Below, piece by piece: positions 53,362-62,002 of a stretch of 64,000 nt of DNA (positions are counted from its first letter, which is position 1; every line of letters begins with the position of its first letter). This stretch comes from Caulobacter sp. Root655 (GTDB lineage: Bacteria; Pseudomonadota; Alphaproteobacteria; Caulobacterales; Caulobacteraceae): NCBI RefSeq assembly GCF_001427665.1, contig NZ_LMHC01000024.1:160970-224969 (forward strand), read 5' to 3'. Below the pieces are notes generated by a model, which made no database searches, was not told the DNA's origin, and was given only the letters and a program-made list of their open reading frames with translations. The translations under genes and the position numbers were made by a program.

Positions 53362-56268
53362 TCATTCGCGTTCCCCGACGATCACGGATGCGCTCATTCC
53401 GAACGGTTCGCCGGGCGCGACGGTCATCAGCACCGCCACGGTCCGCTCGCCCTCCTTGGCCGGCAGCGGTGCGGTCAGGGCTCCAGGCGCGGTGTCCGTC
53501 TTGGCCGCGACCTTGACGCCGTCGACATAGATCTCGGCGGGCCCCGTCAGGCGGCTGAACAGGAGCTTTCCGCCAGCCCGCCGCACTGTCGCGCGCGGCG
53601 TGAAGATCGCGCGATAGAGCGCGAACCCGCCCTCGGGAACGGCGTCCTGCAGCAATCCAGGCCTCGCCCAGGTCCAGGAATTCATGTCGTTGTCGGCCGG
53701 CTTGGTCAACGGGTCGGGACGAACGCGCGCCACCGGCGATACGCGCCAATCGGACAGGATCGAGATAGGCGGGGTCCGCGGCGCCGCCGGCAGCGTTCCG
53801 GAATGGACGGACAGCTGGGTTTGCGCCGCTCGCAGCCCCGGCGCCGACGCTTTCAGGCGCAGGACGCCGCTGGACCCGCGCTCGCTCTGCACGATCACCT
53901 GGGCCAGGCCGTTGAACAGGCTGCGCGCATTGCCCTTTTCCGGTTCATGGCAATTGGGGTCGCCGTTGCCCAGGCCGATGATCCGCCCGTTGTCGATCTC
54001 GAAGGTCACCGCCAGGTTGGCCGTGGGGACGGCCCGTCCGGCCTTGTCCAGGGCCTCGACGGTGATCGGCGCGGCGTCGCCGCCGTCGCCGGTCAGGACG
54101 GTTCGATCCGGCGTCAGGCGCAAGGCGACCGGCGGACCGGCGGTCTCGACGATCGCCTTCGACACCGGCTGGCCGCCGACATAGCCGATCGCCTCCAGGC
54201 GCCCGGGCGCATAGGGCACGGTCCAGGACGGCATGACGAAGGGATCGACCGCCTGACGCGAGACCAGCTTGCCATTAAGGCGCAGTTCCACCGCCTCGGC
54301 GTTGGTCAGCGCCATCACCTTGATCGGCTGGCCCTCCTTGCCTGGCCAGGTCCAGTGCGGAGCCAGGTCCAGCAGAGGGCGGTCCTTGATCCACTGCGCC
54401 CGGTGCAGGAAGAACGCCATCTTCGGGAAGCCGCACAGGTCCATGGCCCCGAAGAACGAGCTGGCCGAGGGCCATTCGAGCGGCGTCGGTTCGCCGCGAT
54501 AGTCGAAGCCCGACCACAGAAAGGCGCCCGCCACGAACGGACGCTTGGCGATCGCCTCCCAGCCCTTGCGATGGGTGGTTCCCCAGGACGACGGCTCCTC
54601 GTCGTTCTCGGCCAGGATGTTGCGCGAGCGGTCGGTGAACCATTCGCCCCGGGTCATGAACGCGGAGGTGTCCTCCGAACTCATCATCGGCAACTGCGGA
54701 TGCTCGGCGTGGAACCGGTCGTAGTTGTCGGACTGGTAGTTGAAGCCGACCACGTCGACGGCCTGCGAGACATTGATCGGGTTGAACATCCCGTCGTTCA
54801 TCGCGGCGGTGACCGGGCGGCTGTCGTCCAGGCGCTTGACGGCCGCCACCATCCGCCGAACCATCTGATAGCCCGCCTCGGTGCCCTGCATGGGCTCCTC
54901 GTTGAACACCGACCACAGGAAGACGCTGGGGTGGTTGCGGTCGCGGCGGATCAGCCATTCCAGCTGCCGCATGTAGTCGGGGCTGGGATTGAAGTTGCGG
55001 TTCTCGTCGAGGATCAGGACGCCCAGCCGATCGGCCGCCTCCAGCATCTCCGGGGCCGGGGCGTTGTGGGCGCAGCGGACGGCGTTGGCGCCCATCGCCT
55101 TGACCCGGCGCAACCGGAAATCCCACAGGCTGTCGGGCACGGCCACGCCGACCCCGGCATGGTCCTGGTGCAGGCACACGCCGTGGATCTTCAAGGCGCG
55201 GTCGTTGAGGAAGAACCCCTGGGCGGCGTCGAACCGCAGCGTGCGGAAGCCGGTCGAGGTGATCGCCTCGTCGACCACTTTGCCAGCCTGCAAGACGCGG
55301 GTGCGCACGGTGTAGAGGGCCGGATCGTCGACCGACCATAGGCGCGGCGCGGCGACGTCCAGCACGAGGCGGGCCTCGGCCTGGTCCAGCGATGGGGCCT
55401 CGGCGGCCACGCGCCCCGCGCCCACCACCTTGCCCCAGGGATCGATCAGCTGGGCCTCGACCTCGACCGCCTCGGCTTTGGGGCCGATATTGCCCAGGGT
55501 GGCGACCACCGGCAGGGTCCAGCGCCCCGCTCCGTCTCGTCGCGGATCGGCGTGGACGCCGTCGTCGACGATGTGCACGGCGGCGCGCTTGGTCAGCCAG
55601 ACGTGGCGATAGATGCCACCGCCCTCGTACCACCATCCCTCCATCGGATCGGCGTCGACGCGCACGGCGATGCTGTTGAGCTCGTCGCCGTAGCGGGCGA
55701 ACGGGGTCAGGTCGATCTGCAGGGCGTTGTAGCCGCTCCAGTTGTGCGCCACGACACTGCCATTGAACCAGACCGTCGCATGGGTGGCGATGGCCCCGAA
55801 CGCGATGGAGATGTGCTTGCCGCGATCGGCGGGATCCAACCGCAGGGCGCGGCGATACCAGGCCTTGCCGCGCGGGCGATAGCCTTGGGCGAGGTTCTCG
55901 TCCTTGTCGAACGGCCCCTCGACCACCCAGTCATGCGGCAAGTCCAGTTCGCGCCAGTCGCTATCGTCGTACTCGGGCGAGGCCGCGCCCCCGGCGTTGC
56001 CGGCCTTGGCGTTGGCATAGGACCAGCCATGGCCCCTGATTTTCGGAAACGGCACGTCGCCAAGATGGAAGCGCCAGCCCTGATCCAGCGACACCCGCTC
56101 GCCCGGCGCCTTGAGCTCAGGCCTGGGGTAGAACCGCTCGGGTCGGGCGGCGAGGTCCGCGTCCGCCCAGGCCAAGCCGGGCGCGCCGCCGGCGCCGACC
56201 AGCGCGACAGCGGAACTCGTCCATAGGAAGCGGCGGCGGTCCAAGTTCATACCGCTGATCTCATTCAT
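53362..56268 (-). CDS. Glycoside hydrolase family 2 (beta-galactosidase-like)
   Basis: This 968-residue enzyme has a Tat-type signal (LDRRRFLWTSSAVALVG) and the GH2 sandwich domain with DLPHDWVVEGPF, KAWYRRALRLD and WWYEGGGIYRHVWL. The catalytic barrel has the acid/base Glu in FLWSVFNEEPM and the nucleophile Glu in MMSSEDTSAFM. Extra Ig-like C-terminal domains (DUF4982-like) follow. It probably cleaves terminal beta-galactose. The ATG at 56268 follows GAGGTGA. It sits between GH31 and GH35 genes in the operon. Confidence 0.88.
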   Translation of the reverse strand: MNEISGMNLDRRRFLWTSSAVALVGAGGAPGLAWADADLAARPERFYPRPELKAPGERVSLDQGWRFHLGDVPFPKIRGHGWSYANAKAGNAGGAASPEYDDSDWRELDLPHDWVVEGPFDKDENLAQGYRPRGKAWYRRALRLDPADRGKHISIAFGAIATHATVWFNGSVVAHNWSGYNALQIDLTPFARYGDELNSIAVRVDADPMEGWWYEGGGIYRHVWLTKRAAVHIVDDGVHADPRRDGAGRWTLPVVATLGNIGPKAEAVEVEAQLIDPWGKVVGAGRVAAEAPSLDQAEARLVLDVAAPRLWSVDDPALYTVRTRVLQAGKVVDEAITSTGFRTLRFDAAQGFFLNDRALKIHGVCLHQDHAGVGVAVPDSLWDFRLRRVKAMGANAVRCAHNAPAPEMLEAADRLGVLILDENRNFNPSPDYMRQLEWLIRRDRNHPSVFLWSVFNEEPMQGTEAGYQMVRRMVAAVKRLDDSRPVTAAMNDGMFNPINVSQAVDVVGFNYQSDNYDRFHAEHPQLPMMSSEDTSAFMTRGEWFTDRSRNILAENDEEPSSWGTTHRKGWEAIAKRPFVAGAFLWSGFDYRGEPTPLEWPSASSFFGAMDLCGFPKMAFFLHRAQWIKDRPLLDLAPHWTWPGKEGQPIKVMALTNAEAVELRLNGKLVSRQAVDPFVMPSWTVPYAPGRLEAIGYVGGQPVSKAIVETAGPPVALRLTPDRTVLTGDGGDAAPITVEALDKAGRAVPTANLAVTFEIDNGRIIGLGNGDPNCHEPEKGNARSLFNGLAQVIVQSERGSSGVLRLKASAPGLRAAQTQLSVHSGTLPAAPRTPPISILSDWRVSPVARVRPDPLTKPADNDMNSWTWARPGLLQDAVPEGGFALYRAIFTPRATVRRAGGKLLFSRLTGPAEIYVDGVKVAAKTDTAPGALTAPLPAKEGERTVAVLMTVAPGEPFGMSASVIVGERE

Positions 56269-56378
56269 TCTGCTCACCTCAATTGCCCGGCGCGCCGTTC
56301 GGCCGAAGGGCGTCGCGCATGGCGGCGGCCCGCCTCTTGCCGTGCTTGCTCATGCCGACGTTCGCGCGCGCGCCCTCC

Positions 56379-58727
56379 CTAGCGCGAGACAACCTGCACC
56401 GCCGCCAACGCCTGGGCGGCCATCGCCTTGTCGCCGGAGGCTGTCAGCTTGCCGGCCTTGTCGTCCCAACGCAGCTTCACGACCTTGCTGACGCCCTTCT
56501 CGTAGGCGTTGGTCACCCCGTCGTCGTCATAGAGCGTGAATTCGGCGTCGCGGCCCGGATAGACCTTCACGGCGCTGATCGCCTGCGGCGTGGCCGTATT
56601 GAGGATCGGCGCGCCCATCGGGATGATCGAGCCGGCGCGGACGAACAACGGGATGGTGTCGATCGGCGCATGGACGCCGATCGTCTGGCCGCCGGTGAAC
56701 TTCTTGCCCGTCCAGTAGTCGTACCAGTCGGCGCCGGCCGGCAGGTAGACGTCGCGGCTCTCCACGCCCTGGTCGGTGATCGGCGCCACCAGGAAGGCCG
56801 GGCCGAACATGTACTGGTCGCCCAGGGTGGCCACCTTGGGATCGTTGGGGAAGTCCATGAACAGCCCGCGCATGAACGGCGCGCCGGTCTCGTAGGTCGT
56901 ATGCCCCATGGAATAGAGGTAGGGCATCAGGGCGTAGCGCAGCTTCAGGTACTTGGCGACCACGCCCTCGGCCCCCTTGCCCAGGGTCCAGACCTCGGTG
57001 TCCTTGCGCATGCCATGCACCCGCAGGGTCGGGGTGAAGGTTCCGTACTGGAACCAGCGGGCGAACAGCTCGGGATAGTCGTTGTTCTGGCCGACCACGG
57101 CGCGGGCGTCGGACGGATCCAGCAGCGGCGGCTTGGTCGCCGTCGTGGTCTGCGGCAGCCACTGCCAGCCGCCGATGTCGTTGCCCCAATAGGCCAGGCC
57201 CGAGGCGGTGAAGTTCAGGCCGGTCGGCACCTGGCGCTTGAGGGCTTCCCAGGTCGGCTGGATGTCGGACGACCAGAACAGCGCGCCGTTGCGCTGGGCG
57301 CCGATATAGGCGGCCCGGGCCAGGATCAGGTTGCGCTTGTCGGGCCGGTCGCGGCGCGAGCCCTCGGCCACGCCCTGGGTGTGCACCAACGGGAACAGGT
57401 TGTGATAGCGGTCGCCCGAGCCGATCGAGAAGAAATAGCCGTCCGGAACCAGGTCTGGCTCGGTCTCGTCCAGCCAGAACCAGTCGAAGCCCTTGGAGGC
57501 GATGTTGTCGCGGATCTTGCCCCAGAACCACTCGCGGGCCTGAGGATTGGTGCTGTCGATCAGCGCCCCGGCGCGGTCGCTGCGGAACGCGAGGCCGTCC
57601 GCCGGCTTGCCGTCGGCGTCCTTCAGCAGCCAACCCTTGTCGGCCAGGAAATTGAAGTAGCGGCCTTCCTTCTCGTAGCGCGGCCAGACGCTGATGATGC
57701 TGGAGACGCCCGCGTCATGCAGGGTCTTGTTCATGGCCGACGGGTCCGGGAAGGCGACCGGATCGATGTCCATCTGGCCCATCCGGGTCCAGTGGAACCA
57801 GTCCAGCACCATGATGTCGAGCGGATAGCCGCGGTCGCGATAGCCCTTGGCGACGTCGAGGATCTGCGCCTGCGTCTCGTAGCGGGCCTTGCTCTGGATG
57901 TAGCCGAAGGCGGCCTTGGGCGGCAGCGGCGTCACGCCGGTCAGCTTGCGGTAGCCGGCGTAGATCTCGTCATAGCTGCCGCCGGTGATCACGAAGAACG
58001 ACACTCGCTCGCCGACCTTCGACTGCCACAGGGTGCGGCCGTTGACGGCCGGATAGACCTTGGTGTCGGACGGATTGTCCCACAGGATTCCGTAGCCCTT
58101 GTTCGAGACCATGAACGGCACGCAGACCGTCTCGCCGTGCGGGGCGTCGTAGTCGTGCTTGCAGTCGATCTCCCGGCCGCGCAGGTCGAGTATCCCCTCT
58201 TGGTTCTGGCCCAGGCCGTAGAAGTGTTCGTCGACGGTCGTCGAGAAGCTGGCCCCGGCTCTATAGGTCCGCTCGCCGTTGACCACGTGCGGCGACATCT
58301 CCCAGCCGTTCATCGCCACCAGATCCGAACCATCCGCTTTGCGCACCTTCACCGACACCGGCGGCAAGGCCGGGGCGAAATAGCGATCCATCTGGGAAGG
58401 CGGACCCGGCCAGGGCTGGGCGACCACTTCCAGCGACAGGGCGCCGGAGGTGAAGACGTCGGCCCCGCTCTTCTGGTCATGGCGCCAGCCCTTGGCGTCG
58501 CTGGCTCCCGTGAAGCCGTAGCCGGGAGCCGCGGCGGCCAGGTCCTTGTCCTGGCTGATGGTCACCCGGACGATGTTGGGGGCGTAGGTCTCGACCGAGA
58601 CGTAGGAGCCGTTGCGGTCCATTACCGCCAAGGGCTCGGCCATCGCCGCGCCGGCGGCGAGACTCAAGGCCAGGGCCGAGACCAGTCCAGCCGTCGAACG
58701 TCGCGTGCTCTTGTTCCGTTGATGCAT
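56379..58727 (-). CDS. Glycoside hydrolase family 31, alpha-xylosidase-like
   Basis: This 782-residue exported enzyme (signal about 1-31) has an N-terminal sandwich and a GH31 barrel. Motifs are FGYIQSKARYETQAQIL, LDIMVLDWFHWTRMGQMDID, the nucleophile Asp in DWFWLDETEPDL and YWGNDIGGWQW, where the Asp of WGNDIGG is the acid/base position. The WLD.TEPD form matches alpha-xylosidases active on xyloglucan oligosaccharides. The start is the ATG at 58727, preceded by GGGGAGGAAGAC. It is the first intact gene of the minus-strand cluster. Confidence 0.9.
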   Translation of the reverse strand: MHQRNKSTRRSTAGLVSALALSLAAGAAMAEPLAVMDRNGSYVSVETYAPNIVRVTISQDKDLAAAAPGYGFTGASDAKGWRHDQKSGADVFTSGALSLEVVAQPWPGPPSQMDRYFAPALPPVSVKVRKADGSDLVAMNGWEMSPHVVNGERTYRAGASFSTTVDEHFYGLGQNQEGILDLRGREIDCKHDYDAPHGETVCVPFMVSNKGYGILWDNPSDTKVYPAVNGRTLWQSKVGERVSFFVITGGSYDEIYAGYRKLTGVTPLPPKAAFGYIQSKARYETQAQILDVAKGYRDRGYPLDIMVLDWFHWTRMGQMDIDPVAFPDPSAMNKTLHDAGVSSIISVWPRYEKEGRYFNFLADKGWLLKDADGKPADGLAFRSDRAGALIDSTNPQAREWFWGKIRDNIASKGFDWFWLDETEPDLVPDGYFFSIGSGDRYHNLFPLVHTQGVAEGSRRDRPDKRNLILARAAYIGAQRNGALFWSSDIQPTWEALKRQVPTGLNFTASGLAYWGNDIGGWQWLPQTTTATKPPLLDPSDARAVVGQNNDYPELFARWFQYGTFTPTLRVHGMRKDTEVWTLGKGAEGVVAKYLKLRYALMPYLYSMGHTTYETGAPFMRGLFMDFPNDPKVATLGDQYMFGPAFLVAPITDQGVESRDVYLPAGADWYDYWTGKKFTGGQTIGVHAPIDTIPLFVRAGSIIPMGAPILNTATPQAISAVKVYPGRDAEFTLYDDDGVTNAYEKGVSKVVKLRWDDKAGKLTASGDKAMAAQALAAVQVVSR

Positions 58728-58888
58728 GTCTTCCTCCCCAATACGCTCGTGAGCTCCGACCCGCAGCGTCGCCGCGCCGATCCGAGATCTTCCTTTGTCC
58801 CACATCCTCGTCGGTGGCGCGCAGGATGCCGCGCGGTCCTCGGAGTTTTCGCCGCTGACACTCGGCCGTTCGCCTCTCATGCCACGCA

Positions 58889-59266
58889 TCAGCAGGCCGC
58901 CTGGGCCGTGGCGGGCGCGGCCGCCAGGCCTTCCAGGAACTGGGCATGGAGCGGCATGGCTTGAGCGGTTTTGCCGATCATGTCGCGCACATGCCGCACG
59001 AACCGCCGCGCCTCATAACTCGATATGCCGTACGTCCAACCCATCTCCGGCCTTGCCGACATAGTCGCGCAGGACACGCTCGGCCGCGCCGAGGTCGGTG
59101 TGATCGGAAAGACGCCCACGCCCGCCCCGAGAATACCAATCTCGGCGGACTCGGCCAACGAGATCTCGATGCCGCCGGGAGACTGCGCGCCCAGGGTTCG
59201 GGCCAGGTAAGCGGCCGCCAGCCAGCCGGCCGTTCCGCCGCCAACGATCAGTATTCGCTTACTCAA
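58889..59266 (-). pseudogene. Tryptophan-halogenase-like gene with internal deletion
   Basis: The frame opens from a TTG preceded by GGAGGAGGCTC and reads MSKRILIVGGGTAGWLAAAY, the FAD motif of flavin-dependent (tryptophan) halogenases. After about 60 residues the frame leaves the family pattern, and later shows FVRHVRDMIGKTAQAMPLHA, which looks like the C-terminal end. The total is 125 residues against about 500 for the family. The WxWxIP motif and the catalytic Lys region are missing, so it cannot be active. It looks like an internal deletion that kept both ends. It lies between the TonB remnant and the GH31 gene. Confidence 0.72.
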
Positions 59267-59280
59267 GAGCCTCCTCCGGA

Positions 59281-59327
59281 AAGAAAAAAGTCGCCCCTCG
59301 GCCGGGGAAAAACTGGCCGAAGGGCGA
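59281..59327 (-). terminator. Intrinsic terminator after TonB remnant
   Basis: On the minus strand a stem TCGCCCTTCGGCC/GGCCGAGGGGCGA (59291-59326, one mismatch) is followed by CTTTTTTCTT. It lies about 15 bases after the TonB remnant's stop and upstream of the halogenase remnant. Confidence 0.75.
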
Positions 59328-59341
59328 AGGGGGAGGAAAAA

Positions 59342-59482
59342 TTAGAAAGACAGCCGAAGGCTGGCGCTCACGCGACGGTCGGCGATGAACCCGCTGCGGA
59401 TGTACTTGCGGTCGTCGAGGTAGCCGCCCATCGAGGCGCCCTGCAACAACATCGCCCGTAGAACGCTCTGCCTCCGAAGCAT
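59342..59482 (-). pseudogene. TonB-dependent receptor reduced to its two ends
   Basis: The 46-residue frame starts at an ATG with a strong GGGAGGGACAAA. It reads MLRRQSVLRAMLLQGA, like the beginning of a signal peptide, and then directly SMGGYLDDRKYIRSGFIADR and a final barrel strand ending RLSF. This is the N-terminal and C-terminal end of a TonB receptor joined in frame, with the plug and almost the whole barrel (about 800 residues or more) gone. The own ribosome site and terminator remain. Confidence 0.68.
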
Positions 59483-60183
59483 TTTGTCCCTCCCATCGGC
59501 GCGCCTGGGTCCTGGCGCTCTGAAGGCGCCGACTGGACCATGTTGACCACCGCCAGATGGCAGCGTTGTCATTGCCCTATGGACCTATCCCATTACCGGA
59601 AATTGGCAAGTCAATTCCTCAGACAAATAGAATTCATTTTTGACGGATGCCTCAACGGCACAATGACACCGGTGGCATTCTGGCGCCGAGGCGGCACCGG
59701 TAGAATCTGACGCCATAGACGGACTATCCTATCCATCTAATTAGATTTACTAGATAATTTCCAAAATGTAGCTCTCTATATCCTGTCACCTTCGACGCCA
59801 ATCGTTCACGATGGCGGCGACCTTTTCAACGAGTCCTGGTCGGACAATACGGCGCCCTATCGGCCAGAACTCCGCACTCGCTTCGGTACGTACTAGGCGA
59901 CGCGTTGGACGCGACCTCGCCCCTCCATGAAGCGGCGGGGCGCCGTGCGCTATCGAATTCCACGCAGCGCCAGTCGGTCGAATTTGATCCGCAGCTTAAC
60001 GGCATATCCCGCACCGCTCATGCGCAAAAGGCCGTTCCCAAGGGAGGGCAGATCGACGGCGCGACGGCGCCGGCTCCCGAGGCGAGCTCACAATTGTCAC
60101 ACAATTACACTCGTGCCTCCCGTGATCCGTGCTAGGCAACGACCAACGGCGCGACGCACGGCGTCGGTCAGGGGAGTGAACCC
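59483..60183. other. Divergent promoter region of the hemicellulose locus
   Basis: No gene is seen. The region includes an AT-rich part (59580-59790) unusual for this genome, a near-perfect palindrome at 59662-59679, a perfect 12-bp palindrome ATCTAATTAGAT at 59735-59746, and ACAATTGT near 60090. It probably carries promoters for both the minus-strand operon and the GH39 gene. Confidence 0.55.
59662..59679. promoter_or_regulatory. LacI-type operator-like palindrome
   Basis: AATGACACCGGTGGCATT is an 18-bp palindrome centred on CCGG with one mismatched pair. The TGNCACCGGTGNCA form resembles operators of LacI-family sugar repressors in alphaproteobacteria. It lies 180 bp upstream of the TonB remnant's start. 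A second half-site GGCACCGGT follows at about 59692. No LacI gene is in the window. Confidence 0.5.
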
Positions 60184-61875
60184 ATGCGAAACCGCGCTGG
60201 TGTCGGCTTGCTGGCCGCCCTGTTGTCCGTGGGTGCGCCGGCGCTCGCCCAGACACCCGCCGCCGTTCCCGTCTCGATCACCGTCGATGCCGCCAAGCCC
60301 CTTGAGGAACTTCGGCCGATTTGGCGGTTCTTTGGAGCCGACGAGCCGAACTACGCAACCATGAAGGACGGCCGCAAACTGCTTGGTCATCTGGGCGCGC
60401 TCAAGCCCAAGGCCGTCTACTTCCGAGCGCATAACCTGCTCAACACCGGAGACGGCGCCCCCGCTCTGAAATGGGGCAGCACCAACGTCTACACCGAGGA
60501 CGCCAACGGACGACCGGTCTACGACTGGACGATCCTGGACAGGCTGTTCGATACCTACCTAGCCAACGGCGTCCGGCCCTACGTCCAGATCGGCTTCATG
60601 CCGCAAGCGCTCTCGAGCCATCCCGAGCCCTACCAACACGCCTGGCGGCCGGGCTTCGACTACAACCTGATCAGCGGCGGATGGGGCTATCCGCCCAAGG
60701 ACTACGACAAGTGGTCAGAATTGGCCTACCAGTGGGTGCGCCATTGCGTCGAGCGCTACGGCCGTGCCGAGGTCGAGACCTGGTACTTCGAGGTCTGGAA
60801 CGAACCCAATGGCCCCGCCTATTGGAAAGGCACGCCTGAGGAATTTTACAAGCTGCACGACTACGCCATCGCCGGGGTGCGACGCGCCCTGCCGACGGCT
60901 CGCGTGGGCGGGCCCGATGTCGCCGGCAGCGGCGGCCAGTTCATGGAGGACTTCCTCACCCACGTGACTGATGGGACCAACTACGTCACCGGCCAAAAAG
61001 GCACGCCGACCGACTTCCTGGCCTTCCACGCCAAGGGCGCGCCGCGCTTCGTCGATGGCCACATCCAGATGGGGATCGCCACACAACTGGCCGGCATCGA
61101 CAAGGGTTTTGCAATGATCGCGGCGCGGCCGCCCTTGAAGGCCAAGCCGATCGTGATCGGCGAATCCGACCCAGAGGGGTGCGCCGCCTGCCAAGGACCC
61201 AGTTTCAGCTATCGGAACGGCACGGTCTATTCCAGCTACACGGCCGCCAGCTTCGCTCGCAAGTATGACCTGGCGGCCCGGCGCGGCGTCACGCTGGACG
61301 GCGCCCTGACCTGGGCCTTCGAGTTTGAGGACCAGCCCTATTTCGCGGGCTTCCGCCAACTGTCCAGCAATGGCCTCGACCTGGCGGTGGTCAACGTGTT
61401 CAGAATGTTCAGCCTTATGGGGCCACAGCGGATCGAGGCCGTCAGTTCGGGGCAAATCCCGCTCGACGAAATCCTCAGCAAAGGCGTCCGCGGACGACCC
61501 GATATCGGAGCCCTGGCCAGCTTGGGATCCGATCGACTGGCGATCCTGGTCTGGAACTACCACGACGATGACGTGCCTGGCCCTGCCGCCGACATTAGCC
61601 TGGACCTCAGAAACCTGCCGCGGGCTTTCGCCGGCGCCAAGCTGACCCACTACCGGGTGGACGAGGATCACGGCAATGTCTACGGCGCATGGCGGCGGAT
61701 GGGCTCGCCACCGGCCCCAACCAAGGCCCAGTACGACACCTTGGAGCAGGCCAGCGGCTTGGCCGTGCTCGACGGTCCACTGCCGGCTCGGACCAAGTCC
61801 GGGCTAACCCTGACCTTCCAACTGCCGCGACAGGGTGTATCCCTGCTGGTGCTGGAGACGACCAGGCCGCGATAG
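60184..61875 (+). CDS. Glycoside hydrolase family 39, beta-xylosidase-like
   Basis: This 563-residue exported enzyme (signal about 1-22, ALAQ) has a TIM barrel with IWRFFGADEPNYATMKDG, VYFRAHNLLNTGDGAP, the acid/base Glu in YFEVWNEPNGPAYW and the nucleophile Glu in KPIVIGESDPEGC, followed by a beta-sandwich. The motifs match GH39 beta-xylosidases. It begins the plus-strand part of the hemicellulose locus and is followed 127 bp on by a GH2 gene. The ATG at 60184 opens the signal peptide. Confidence 0.9.
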   Translation: MRNRAGVGLLAALLSVGAPALAQTPAAVPVSITVDAAKPLEELRPIWRFFGADEPNYATMKDGRKLLGHLGALKPKAVYFRAHNLLNTGDGAPALKWGSTNVYTEDANGRPVYDWTILDRLFDTYLANGVRPYVQIGFMPQALSSHPEPYQHAWRPGFDYNLISGGWGYPPKDYDKWSELAYQWVRHCVERYGRAEVETWYFEVWNEPNGPAYWKGTPEEFYKLHDYAIAGVRRALPTARVGGPDVAGSGGQFMEDFLTHVTDGTNYVTGQKGTPTDFLAFHAKGAPRFVDGHIQMGIATQLAGIDKGFAMIAARPPLKAKPIVIGESDPEGCAACQGPSFSYRNGTVYSSYTAASFARKYDLAARRGVTLDGALTWAFEFEDQPYFAGFRQLSSNGLDLAVVNVFRMFSLMGPQRIEAVSSGQIPLDEILSKGVRGRPDIGALASLGSDRLAILVWNYHDDDVPGPAADISLDLRNLPRAFAGAKLTHYRVDEDHGNVYGAWRRMGSPPAPTKAQYDTLEQASGLAVLDGPLPARTKSGLTLTFQLPRQGVSLLVLETTRPR

Positions 61876-62002
61876 CGTGAAGACCTTGGCGGACTGGTCC
61901 AGGGAGGGTCTGCCGCCCGGAAGCGGGCGCCGATGTGGCGCCGGATGCTGTCATGGCGAAGCGCCCTCCCGTCGGCACTGCCCGGACTTCAGGAGTACGC
62001 GC

